Source: VAXT01 sp038040395 (GTDB lineage Bacteria; Actinomycetota; Thermoleophilia; Gaiellales; Gaiellaceae). From it: a stretch of 64,000 nucleotides of DNA. This document shows, piece by piece, positions 45,097 to 52,229 of the stretch. The first letter of the stretch is position 1, and each line of letters begins with the position of its first letter. The DNA lies in assembly GCA_038040395.1 (NCBI GenBank), contig JBBPIJ010000002.1, positions 253,040 through 317,039 on the forward strand. Reading direction: 5' to 3'. Position numbers and translations under genes: made by a program. The notes under the pieces are model-generated. The model ran no database searches and had not been told where the DNA came from. It saw only the letters and a list, made by a program, of their open reading frames with translations.

Positions 45097-45249
45097 CTAG
45101 GCGACCGGGCGGTCTTCGTCCGGGTCAGGCGGGTCGGGCGGCCCCGGATGTGGCGGGTGCGGCGGATGCGGCGGGTGCTCCGGATGCTCGGGGTGCTCGG
45201 GGTGCTCGGGGTGCTCGGGGTGCTCGGGCTGGTCGGGACGCTCTGCCAC
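45097..45249 (-). CDS. Pro-Glu-His repeat peptide, 50 aa
   Basis: A very short first gene of the E2-E1/JAMM operon. GTG start at 45249 follows AAAGGAGCC. The product is MAERPDQ, then six PEH units, PPH x3, a Gly-Pro turn, PPDPPDP, and an acidic end DEDRPVA. The PEH array is encoded by 9-base CCCGAGCAC repeats with synonymous drift (CAC/CAT, CCC/CCG), which supports selection on the protein. Such His arrays bind metals. It occupies the place where a ubiquitin-like protein is expected, six bases before the E2-E1 start. Role unknown: substrate, modifier carrier or metal sensor. Confidence 0.65.
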   Translation of the reverse strand: MAERPDQPEHPEHPEHPEHPEHPEHPPHPPHPPHPGPPDPPDPDEDRPVA

Positions 45250-45299
45250 AACGGCTCCTTTCGCTCGTTTGTTGACGATAGTTTACGTACCGATACAGG

Positions 45300-45776
45300 C
45301 TAGCCCTCGCTGCAAAGAACCGCGAGGTCTTGTTCGTCGCCCTCGCTGGACAGGGCTTCATTGTCTGTCTTGTCTACCCGTAGGTCGGCGTAAGCCGGAA
45401 CGCCCTTGCATGGCGTTCGCCGGGCGAGGCTGATGGTCACATGGACCGTGGTCACCTTGCCGGCCGCGCAGTAAGGCTTGCAGTCGTTGTAGTCCCATGT
45501 CGCTATTGCTTTCGCGACCGGCCCTCCATAGTCCAACCACTCCTTAATGGAGTAGGCGTTGCCGGACACGCCGATGTAGATGACATCGGGCTTGTATTCC
45601 GGAGTGCCCCCCGCTTCAGGAACGTAGACCGTGGATTCTGGCTTCTGAGTCACGACAGCCGTTTCCGTAAGCGTCTGTGTCGTTGTCTCAGTAACCACAC
45701 GCGTGGAGGTTCCACATCCAGCGCTGACCGCCAAAATCACGGCGATGGGAGCAACTAGGACACTGCGACGGGTCAT
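45300..45776 (-). CDS. Lipoprotein, 158 aa
   Basis: Start at ATG 45776 (MTRRSVLVAPIAVILAVSAGCG): basic N-region, hydrophobic core and a lipobox (VSAGC) placing the lipid-anchored Cys near residue 21. A Thr/Val-rich linker (TETTTQTLTETAV) follows, then a domain with four further Cys (CKPYC, PCKG, VLC) and aromatic residues. The family is not recognised. It is on the same strand as, and upstream of, the Pro-Glu-His peptide gene with ~50 bases between, but its stop-to-start context gives no proof of cotranscription. Confidence 0.75.
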   Translation of the reverse strand: MTRRSVLVAPIAVILAVSAGCGTSTRVVTETTTQTLTETAVVTQKPESTVYVPEAGGTPEYKPDVIYIGVSGNAYSIKEWLDYGGPVAKAIATWDYNDCKPYCAAGKVTTVHVTISLARRTPCKGVPAYADLRVDKTDNEALSSEGDEQDLAVLCSEG

Positions 45777-46361
45777 TGCTCCCCGGATGATGGCCTTGCT
45801 GCGCGTGGCGGTCAACGAATCGGCGTGACGGCTGGAGTCGCTGTCCACGCTTCGACGTCGAACGGGGGTACATACCTCCGTGGTGGATCCTCGCCCCTAG
45901 CTTGCGAGGCTCCTTCCGCTCGAGCGACCAGGCAGGTAGCGGCTCGCTTGAGCTGAGCGAGCCACTCAGCGATGCCAAGCTCGCGCTCTTGCCGCTCGAG
46001 CTGTCGCCTTTCGTTAGTTCGGGCAAACGCGCCGGACATGCGCACCGTCGGCCGAGGCTGCGCGCTCGATGTCGCACAAGAGCCGAAACGCGACATCACC
46101 GCAGCTGCGCCCAACACGCCCTCTCCTTGGCCCGGCTCCCCGGTTGGCAGGCATCGCCATGAGGAGCGGCCGCTGACATTGCACAGCGAAGCGCGCCACA
46201 ACGTGTAAGAGTTCCGGTCTTCGGCCCCGAGCCGTGGTCCTCGAGGTCCACGGCCTCCGCAAGCCAAGGCCGTCGAGGTCCGGACTGTCGCCGCAAGCTG
46301 CTCGAGCGAAGGGTGCTTCGACTGAGAGGCTTGGGCTGAGTTTCCGACTGCGAAGCGGTCG
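45777..46361. other. About 585 bases, at most one weak small ORF
   Basis: On the minus strand 45812-46039 a 75-codon frame (MSGAFARTNERRQLERQ..., with an Ala/Glu-rich helix and a RYVPPFDVEAW segment) could be a small real gene, but it has no clear ribosome site. The rest is compositional. Confidence 0.35.
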
Positions 46362-46752
46362 CTAGCCGCTCGCTGTGCCGAGCGGCTGCTCGTCCGGTGG
46401 CCGCGGCACGAGGAGTTTGAAGCCCGCCGGCAGGCTCCGACCGCATGCGCCCTCGCCAGCCAGCTGGTCGAGCGCCAGCTCCGCTCCCTTCGCCCGCCGC
46501 TCCCAGTCCGGCTTTCCCCCTTCGTCAGTGGCCTTGAGGAGTGCCCAGATCGCAGGATCGCCGTTGCCCATTCCGGAGCGGGCCGCGGGGGGTCTCCTTG
46601 ACGATCTGGCGAATCTCTGGCTTGGTCATCAGCCGCTCACCGGTGCGCGTGCCGATTTCGACCACCCGTGCAGCCTCGTGTTGGGTGAGGCCGCGACCGA
46701 CCAGCTCGGCGAAGCGGCGCGCGACCTCCCTGTCAACTGGTTTCTGAGCCAC
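46362..46752 (-). pseudogene. Helix-turn-helix protein, probably frameshifted
   Basis: GTG at 46752 opens MAQKPVDREVARRFAELVGR, followed by an HTH-like LTQHEAARVVEIGTRTGERL and MTKPEIRQIVKETP. Near 46590 this frame goes into unrelated residues and stops at 46525. The adjoining frame continues sensibly (MGNGDPAIWALLKATDEGG, then KPDWERRAKGAELALDQLAG) to 46362. I read one gene split by a single-base shift, of the kind of small HTH proteins near phage terminase or regulatory genes. Two separate overlapping genes are the alternative. Confidence 0.45.
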
Positions 46753-46754
46753 GG

Positions 46755-47387
46755 GTGGGATTTTATCTCCGCGCGCTACGCCGCCATCAAAACGAGCGAG
46801 CCCCCATCTCGGCAGCAGCCTCCGGCATGTGGCGGCCTGCGGCGCCATGTGGCGGACGCACTTGTTGGCCGGCAGAGAGGGTCAAAGCGGCAGCCGGTGC
46901 GGGTTTGCGCTCGGATGTGGCGGATGTGGCGGATGTGGCGGACTCCGCCGCATCGAAGGCAGGGCTCGGACAGTTTCCGGGCAGTCGGTCGCTAGGCCAG
47001 CCTCGCCTAGTTGCTTCGTCCGGTCTGTACGCCGTCGGAATCCGCGAGCAGTACACCAGGCCCATCCTGATCCGAGATCCCGACGCGGGAATCGCGTTTC
47101 GCAGTTACGCGGCGGAGGATTTCATTCTCGATCGCTCTCGGAACTCGCCCGTGATCGTCGCCGCCTTTACCGTGAGCGCCAAGGGCCACGTAGACGCACC
47201 GGGGTTGATTCAGATACGAGCATGGACAATCGATCTTGAGGGGCTAGACAAGCCCGGCGTTGTTGGCTCGTACCCATGTGACCCATTCCCTGATCGTCCC
47301 GTGCTGACCCGAGCCAGGGACTACGAGGACCTTCGCTCGGCCTTAACGCGAACGTGGCAGCGTCTGAAGCGAACGATGTTCTGTTAA
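46755..47387 (+). CDS. Hypothetical protein, at most 210 aa
   Basis: The last ~130 residues (from about LVASSGLYAVGIREQYTRP to the end TWQRLKRTMFC) look like genuine protein with mixed strands and helices. The first ~75 are low-complexity and include a 9-base GGATGTGGC triplication at about 46911-46941 read as repeated Asp-Val-Ala. The real start is therefore uncertain, perhaps one of the GTG codons in that repeat. No family recognised. Confidence 0.5.
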   Translation: MGFYLRALRRHQNERAPISAAASGMWRPAAPCGGRTCWPAERVKAAAGAGLRSDVADVADVADSAASKAGLGQFPGSRSLGQPRLVASSGLYAVGIREQYTRPILIRDPDAGIAFRSYAAEDFILDRSRNSPVIVAAFTVSAKGHVDAPGLIQIRAWTIDLEGLDKPGVVGSYPCDPFPDRPVLTRARDYEDLRSALTRTWQRLKRTMFC

Positions 47388-47406
47388 CCCCGGGACGTCG
47401 AAGCGC

Positions 47407-48018
47407 CTAGGCGTTCGGCTTACCGCTCGGCCTTCCGCGCTTACCCTTCCGTCCGATTCTCCACCCCGGGGTGGTGGCCGGTGCCCGGGGATCGACATCG
47501 TCGCCCATTGCCTCAATGAGTGCATCCCAGGCCTGGTACCAGCCAGGGAGATCATGCATCGCCCTCATTACTCTGTTGAACCGCTCATCGTCTGGGGCCT
47601 CAGGCGCGATCTCGTGCGCCTTCGCGGCGCCGTCGGCACGGAGCTTCACCAAGACGTTGTCCAGCCTTCGCAATTTCACGCGGACATCTTTCGAGGCGTA
47701 GAGATAAACACGAGCGGTAGCTTTCGAGAATCGAGCGTCCCACCCCCCGGTCGTCAAGTCGGTCTGTGTGCGATTGCCGATGTCGTGCTTGTACTTGATG
47801 ACCGCATTGACAGCCACGGACGTCAGCGCATCTGCATCGTCGGCGACCTCGATGAACTCCTCGTAGACCGCTGTCCTCGTGCGTGTATCTTCCGCCCGGA
47901 CCGGATAAATGGCGGCGGCTTCTTGCGCACGAGCTGCCAGATAAGCCGCTAGGAGCGAGGGAATCCCAGCGAGCAAACCGCCGACCACAACCGCCGTCAA
48001 GGTCGAGCCGAGAATCAC
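47407..48018 (-). CDS. N-terminally anchored hypothetical protein, 203 aa
   Basis: One membrane helix at about residues 5-28 (LTAVVVGGLLAGIPSLLAAYL), then a cytosolic helical domain (TRTAVYEEFIEVADDADALT; RRLDNVLVKLRADGAAKAHE) and a basic Gly/Arg/Lys tail that could contact nucleic acid or phospholipid. This arrangement recurs in small actinobacterial proteins of unknown role. Convergent with the plus-strand hypothetical gene, 20 bases apart. Confidence 0.7.
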   Translation of the reverse strand: MILGSTLTAVVVGGLLAGIPSLLAAYLAARAQEAAAIYPVRAEDTRTRTAVYEEFIEVADDADALTSVAVNAVIKYKHDIGNRTQTDLTTGGWDARFSKATARVYLYASKDVRVKLRRLDNVLVKLRADGAAKAHEIAPEAPDDERFNRVMRAMHDLPGWYQAWDALIEAMGDDVDPRAPATTPGWRIGRKGKRGRPSGKPNA

Positions 48019-48633
48019 GAGGTAACTATTTCACTGCAAGCGGGGACGGCGCAATTTCTCTCTGCCGGGGCCGGAGCCAGGAGCGGAACGAGTCACCCGC
48101 ATACGACCGAGGCCGGGGCAGTGCGGGGAAGCATCCGAGCGCGCCGGAAGTTCGACCCCGCGCCTCGGCCCCTACGGTCTGACCGACGCAGCCCGAAGCC
48201 GCCGTTTTCCAAAACAACGAAGGAGCGTTAGTGGCGGCGTGTTGCAAACGCGACTTGAGCGTGCCATATTGGCCGCCGACGTCTATGAGAGGTAGGAGGT
48301 GGCTCCCCTGGAAGGTTCGACGCCCAAAGACCAGCGGCAGAAGCTCATCGCCGGCGGGGTCATTGTTGCTATCGATTCGAACTCGGCCAGCCCGCACCTC
48401 CGACACCCAGCGACACATCCGGGTTCCAGCGGGCTATCGACTGCCTTGGATGGAAGGTGGACCTGCTCTACGAGCTTTGCGTGGATGGCACGCTTGAGCC
48501 ACCAACCGGTTAGTCATCGGTCGCTGTTCGCGGGCCAGGACGATGGAGGTCGCTCGGAGTGGCCGCGCGCACGTGGGATCAGAGTTGACTTCAATGCACG
48601 CGTGCGGCGTGAGTCTTACACTCCGGGCAAGCG
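48019..48633. other. About 600 bases with a possible decayed gene
   Basis: AACGAAGGAGCG at about 48216 resembles a ribosome site and recurs near 16336. After it, protein-like pieces switch frame on the plus strand: LQTRLERAILAADVYER then a TAG, STPKDQRQKLIAGGVIVAID, and RAIDCLGWKVDLLYELCVDG ending at a TAG (48511-48513). I read a decayed gene between about 48230 and 48513. Confidence 0.35.
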
Positions 48634-49419
48634 ATGCCTCGCAGGCCGAAGCCGAACGGTAGCTTGACGCCGGAAACGAACGGTAGTCACGGTGCCCCCC
48701 CAGAGCGCTTGGCTTACTTCGTCTTGGGGCTGTGCGCGGCGGGCGTCATTCTGTTCTCATCTCTCGCCATCTGGCTCGACACAACGACGCGCGCTGAAAC
48801 AACCAGGCTCGTATTCGTGTCGGTCTTGCCGCTGTTTGGGACGTGGGTCGGCCTGGTGCTGGCCTACTACTACGGGAGCAAGAACCTCGCAGCTGCGACA
48901 AGAAGTACCGAGACCCTCAGCGGCGTCGCAGGCCAGCTTGCTGGCATCGCTACGGCCGCGACGCTGGTACGCGAGAAGATGATCCCGGATACGAAGATTG
49001 AGTCCCTCTCGCTCACGCCGGACGAGGACAAGAACTTTGAGCAGCTTCCGCTGAGGAGGCTGTGGGATCGGTTCGAAGAGATTAAGCCCTTGGGCTACGA
49101 CCGTCTCCCGATCCTCGGCCCAGACAAGACAATCCGGGGTCTCATGCACCGCTCGTTGCTCGACCGCTTTGCGGCAGGTCAGGCCGGCAAACTCCCGGAC
49201 GCCCTCGAGGGCAAGAACATCAGCAATCTCTCAACGGACGAACGGCGCCTGCTCTCGACGTACGCGTTCGTCCCCGTAAGCGCCAATTTGGGCGACGCGC
49301 GCAGAGCAATGAAGTCGGTGCCGGACTGCAACGATGTCCTTGTAACCGAGACCGGCGTGGCGAGCGAACCGATCAAAGGCTGGCTGACGAATAGCGAGCT
49401 TGCCGAACTATCCGACTGA
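48634..49419 (+). CDS. Two-helix membrane protein with CBS-like cytosolic domain, 261 aa
   Basis: Membrane helices at about residues 26-47 and 59-80 (LVFVSVLPLFGTWVGLVLAY) flank a short loop. The remaining ~170 residues are cytosolic and contain segments like YDRLPILGPDKTIRGLMHRS and VLVTETGVASEPIKGWLTN, the (hydrophobic)-V-x-D/E-x-x-G-x-x-x-G-x-(I/L) pattern typical of CBS-pair strands that bind adenosyl ligands. No transporter or enzyme domain is present, so it may be a membrane-bound nucleotide sensor. The start ATG has no strong ribosome site. Confidence 0.7.
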   Translation: MPRRPKPNGSLTPETNGSHGAPPERLAYFVLGLCAAGVILFSSLAIWLDTTTRAETTRLVFVSVLPLFGTWVGLVLAYYYGSKNLAAATRSTETLSGVAGQLAGIATAATLVREKMIPDTKIESLSLTPDEDKNFEQLPLRRLWDRFEEIKPLGYDRLPILGPDKTIRGLMHRSLLDRFAAGQAGKLPDALEGKNISNLSTDERRLLSTYAFVPVSANLGDARRAMKSVPDCNDVLVTETGVASEPIKGWLTNSELAELSD

Positions 49420-49497
49420 GGCTTTACAGCGGCGAGGTCGTTGGCGACATGTCGCTCTTTGCGGGAAGTGCGACAGGACGAAGACGAGTCCGCGGCC

Positions 49498-49818
49498 TCA
49501 GGCTGAAGGCGAGCCTTCAAGTGCGCTCCGGTCGAGGCGCAGCTCGACCGTCCTCTGCTTCGGCCTGACCGCCTCGACAGCGCCGAAGGGAAGGGCACGG
49601 CGCCGCTTCGGCAGCAACCCGCGCCGGCGAACGACGATCTCGTCGGGATAGTCAGCGTGCCGCTCGTAGCGGACGTGGTCGAGCCAGCCGAGGTGCACGC
49701 CATCGCTCGCCACGACCCGGTAGCCCTCGGCCGCGGCGAGCAGGCGACCAAGCTCCGCCTTCCTCCTCAGGCTCTGCTCGGCACTCTTATCTCCGATCCC
49801 CTGCCGCACGAGAGACAA
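49498..49818 (-). CDS. PRC-barrel-like small protein, 106 aa
   Basis: After an Arg/Lys/Ala helix, the core GYRVVASDGVHLGWLDHVRY is followed by PDEIVVRRRGLLPKRRRALPF and VEAVRPKQRTVELRLDRSAL. It matches the PRC-barrel style (a strand, x-S/D-x-x-G-x-x-(I/L)-G-x-(V/L), then a barrel). Such domains occur in RimM and many stand-alone actinobacterial proteins of unknown role. Cytosolic and single domain. Confidence 0.65.
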   Translation of the reverse strand: MSLVRQGIGDKSAEQSLRRKAELGRLLAAAEGYRVVASDGVHLGWLDHVRYERHADYPDEIVVRRRGLLPKRRRALPFGAVEAVRPKQRTVELRLDRSALEGSPSA

Positions 49819-49956
49819 GGGTAGTCCGCTTCCGCCCGGCAGACGACCCGCCGCACGGAATCGGTCACGAAAGCACCTAGCGGATTAGACCGAGTGACTG
49901 CGCCAATTCGGCAGGCTGCGCCCGTGCTAAGCGCTGGCGATTAACAATCCCCTACT

Positions 49957-50009
49957 AACCGGGTGCTGCTCTCGTTGGCTGGCCCCGCCAACCCGCCAAC
50001 CTGCCAACG
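49957..50009. repeat. 53-base dispersed repeat, copy B, with octamer array
   Basis: AACCGGGTGCTGCTCTCG then TTGGCTGG and octamers CCGCCAAC x2, CTGCCAAC. About 4 differences from copy A at 22555. Located in non-coding DNA between the PRC-like gene and the 50.4 kb remnant; the surrounding 49819-50381 shows no gene. Confidence 0.85.
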
Positions 50010-50381
50010 CCGAACCTCCACCCCTGCAACCAAGCCGGATCGGGCCCGCAAGGCATCCGCCTACGAAGCCGCCAACGCGGGCTCAAACTCGACCCGAAAG
50101 TTACGGAGCGACGGTGGTCGGCTACCGCCGTCAAAAGCCCTGGTGGGTTACTGGTGCGCTAACGCGACGACCCCGTCTGAGCTCGTCGGTCCCGGCGCCG
50201 GCCGAGGTCGCTGAGTCCAGCGCCGGCGGGAAGCATGTCGCACTTCCGCCAAAACGCGACAGCTGCGGGACTCGAGGCGACTAGACCGAACTGCTTTTGA
50301 GGATCGGGTCGTTTGGCGCGCGGCTGGCGCGCCCGTCGACGGGCTGAGCGATGAGGCGGGCGGAGAGCCTAGTCTGGTCGT

Positions 50382-50694
50382 ATGGCCCCCTTCGTTGGAC
50401 GGGAGAACGTCCGCAAGCGCCTAGCGCCGCTCGAGGGTGAGCAAGGCCGGACGAGCTATGCCAACGGAGTGGTGCGGATCGAGTTCCCCGGCGAGGCCAT
50501 CGTCGTACGACCGCCGTTCGGGGCTCGCACATGAGCACGAGTACGACACGGTGCGACTGGCGCCGCTGCTCGAGGCGTTGACGGCCGACCACATCGTCGC
50601 TGCGTTGCTAGTCCGACTTGGCGGCTACGCGGTTGGCGTCTTCGACGGCGAACCTCTCTTTGGGCACCGAAACCACCGGCTCTGCCTTGGCTAG
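50382..50694 (+). pseudogene. Frameshifted, truncated remnant, VLRF1-like
   Basis: Frame 1 (50382-50534) reads MAPFVGRENVRKRLAPLEGE, then RTSYANGVVRIEFPGEAIVV. After PPFG the sense moves to the next frame: EHEYDTVRLAPLLEALTADH followed by VAALLVRLGGYAVGVFDGEP, ending at TAG 50694. The Gly-Gly-Tyr-Ala-Val-Gly-Val-Phe motif is that of actinobacterial VLRF1/Vms1-like peptidyl-tRNA release factors, which continue with a further ~60 residues carrying the catalytic Gln. That part is missing here, so any product would be inactive. Family call is from motif memory. Confidence 0.45.
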
Positions 50695-51902
50695 GGACAG
50701 GGTCCCTTCGCGGGCGGGAGCGGCCGATCGGCGAAAAAGCGCAGAGACTTCAGCGTTCCCAGGATCTCAACCTGGCCGGCGCCGCCGGGTTTGCCGAAGT
50801 TCGCCGCCACATGGCCAATGCGAATCCGGAGGCCGGTCGGGATGCGGACTCGCACGATGCAGCGTGCTGCGTTTTGCTGTGGCAGTGCCAGTGCTGCGAC
50901 GGCCGCCCTACGATTCGCCGGCGTCGCTGGTGTCGCCCATCGTCCCTGGCGCGCACTGTCACCGCCGTAGACGCGGTAGACCGTGAGCGGCCGCGCGATC
51001 TTTATCTCGCGGTAACTGTTCAGCCACTCGCTCGCTTGGGGGGACGCGGTCGTAGTCGTGGCGGTGCTCGTCGTGATCGAGGTGCGGTCTTTCCTCGGGA
51101 CGACCGTCACGCAGGCGTCGATGGCGCCGGCCGTCGTCGCCTCGGCGCAGCTCTTGCGGAGCGCGACTAGGTCGCGCTGGCCTTGCGACCAGTCGGCGAC
51201 GCCAAAGATCCCCACGATCCCGAGGATCGTCATCAGCACCGCGACCTTCGTGAGCACGCCGTTGAATGCCTGTTGTGACCGCCACTCCAGGATCTCCGCG
51301 GCCGCCCGGACGCAGGCGAGTCGAACCTTTCCCTGCAGGCGCTCCGCCTCATCCTGGAGGTCCTTCGCCTTTGCCTTCGAACTGTGCTGGGCAATGCGGT
51401 TCAGTCGTATCGCGCGCAGCTCGACGTCGCGCAACGCGGCGGCGTCCTCTTCTGCCGCGGTGTCTGTGAAAACGCGGTCGCGTAGCTCACGCTCGCGGGG
51501 GCGGAGCGTCTCCCTCCCTGCCTCGGTTTTAATTCCGATGCGGCGCTGAGCTCCGAAGAAGCGGCCGGCGACCCAAGCCGCGCCGACGAGCGAACCAACG
51601 CTCGACGCGACCGCGAGCGCCCAAGTCCAGCCCGAGGAATCTGCGGGGAGAGGAAAGATCTTGTGCACCTGCGTGTAGCCGAGACCGGCCAAAAGCGCCG
51701 TCGCGCCGGCGCCTAGGGCTGCCCCGAAGCGGCGGAGCAGCTCTCGCATCGACTCCATCGCCTTCCGAAGATCGGCGATCGCCCCGACTGTCTCAGGCAG
51801 CTCGTCGCTCTCAGGCGTCGTCGACGCGTTTGGCTTGGCCTCGACGCCGAGCAGGCCGCGGAGGCCCCTGCGCACCCGTTCCACGTCGTCGTCTCCGGGC
51901 AC
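50691..51902 (-). CDS. Membrane protein with toxin-like C-terminal domain, 403 aa
   Basis: The GTG start at 51902 lies one base past the upstream stop. Helices at about residues 50-70, 80-100 and 200-220 anchor it, with a charged helical cytosolic region between. After a Thr/Ser/Ala linker (TSITTSTATTTTASPQ) the final ~110 residues read PLTVYRVYGGDSARQGRWA, then ALPQQNAARCIVRVRIPTG and GGAGQVEIL. This R-x-x-G ... ALP ... N ... P-x-G ... G-G-x-x-Q pattern resembles ADP-ribosyltransferase-like or Ntox46-type C-terminal toxin domains. Whether catalytic residues are complete is unclear. Coupled to the 68-residue gene upstream. Confidence 0.6.
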   Translation of the reverse strand: MPGDDDVERVRRGLRGLLGVEAKPNASTTPESDELPETVGAIADLRKAMESMRELLRRFGAALGAGATALLAGLGYTQVHKIFPLPADSSGWTWALAVASSVGSLVGAAWVAGRFFGAQRRIGIKTEAGRETLRPRERELRDRVFTDTAAEEDAAALRDVELRAIRLNRIAQHSSKAKAKDLQDEAERLQGKVRLACVRAAAEILEWRSQQAFNGVLTKVAVLMTILGIVGIFGVADWSQGQRDLVALRKSCAEATTAGAIDACVTVVPRKDRTSITTSTATTTTASPQASEWLNSYREIKIARPLTVYRVYGGDSARQGRWATPATPANRRAAVAALALPQQNAARCIVRVRIPTGLRIRIGHVAANFGKPGGAGQVEILGTLKSLRFFADRPLPPAKGPCP

Positions 51903-51903
51903 C

Positions 51904-52110
51904 TCAGTGCGGTGCGCGTTCTGAGGCATACCTGCGCAGCACGTCCTGCACCTCCAAAGCCAACTCGCGCACCCGCGCATCCCCTGCTGCCATGCCGTCG
52001 CGGGCTGCGAACAGCAACCGCTCTACAGTCGAAGGTCTGCCGATAGCACGCAGATCGGCTTCACTCGCCTGCTGCAGCCAGTTCACCACTTGCTCCGCCG
52101 TGATGGTCAT
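51904..52110 (-). CDS. Small helical protein, 68 aa
   Basis: The start is taken at ATG 52110 (MTITAEQVVNWLQQA), preceded by GGGCGGGAA. A longer frame from 52236 would overlap the divergent patatin gene start. Amphipathic helices (EADLRAIGRPSTVERLLF; VRELALEVQDVLRRY) suggest a small helical bundle. It precedes the membrane/toxin-like gene with one base between stop and start, so the two are coupled; an adaptor or antidote role is conceivable only from position. Confidence 0.5.
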   Translation of the reverse strand: MTITAEQVVNWLQQASEADLRAIGRPSTVERLLFAARDGMAAGDARVRELALEVQDVLRRYASERAPH

Positions 52111-52229
52111 GATTCCCGCCCGATTATCAACCTTCGGTTGTCGTTTGTCGACGGGGCGGTCGGATTCGATCCCCCCGGCGGCCCGCCTTTCCGAGAGTTG
52201 ACCACGGACAACGAAGGTTCGATACTCCC

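Noticed and set aside
45097..45249. Regular 9-base repeats as a CRISPR array or mere microsatellite
   Set aside because: Units have no spacers and the period is 9, in frame, with synonymous changes, a GTG start, ribosome site and stop; it is better read as a repeat-coding small gene.
42774..45249. A complete type II CBASS operon
   Set aside because: Cap2-like and Cap3-like proteins are present but no CD-NTase or effector gene is adjacent; the patatin operon 3 kb away is on the other strand and separated by a terminator.
46911..46941. GGATGTGGC triplicate as a regulatory repeat
   Set aside because: Period 9, within an open frame as Asp-Val-Ala; too short to interpret and not shared with the period-8 family.
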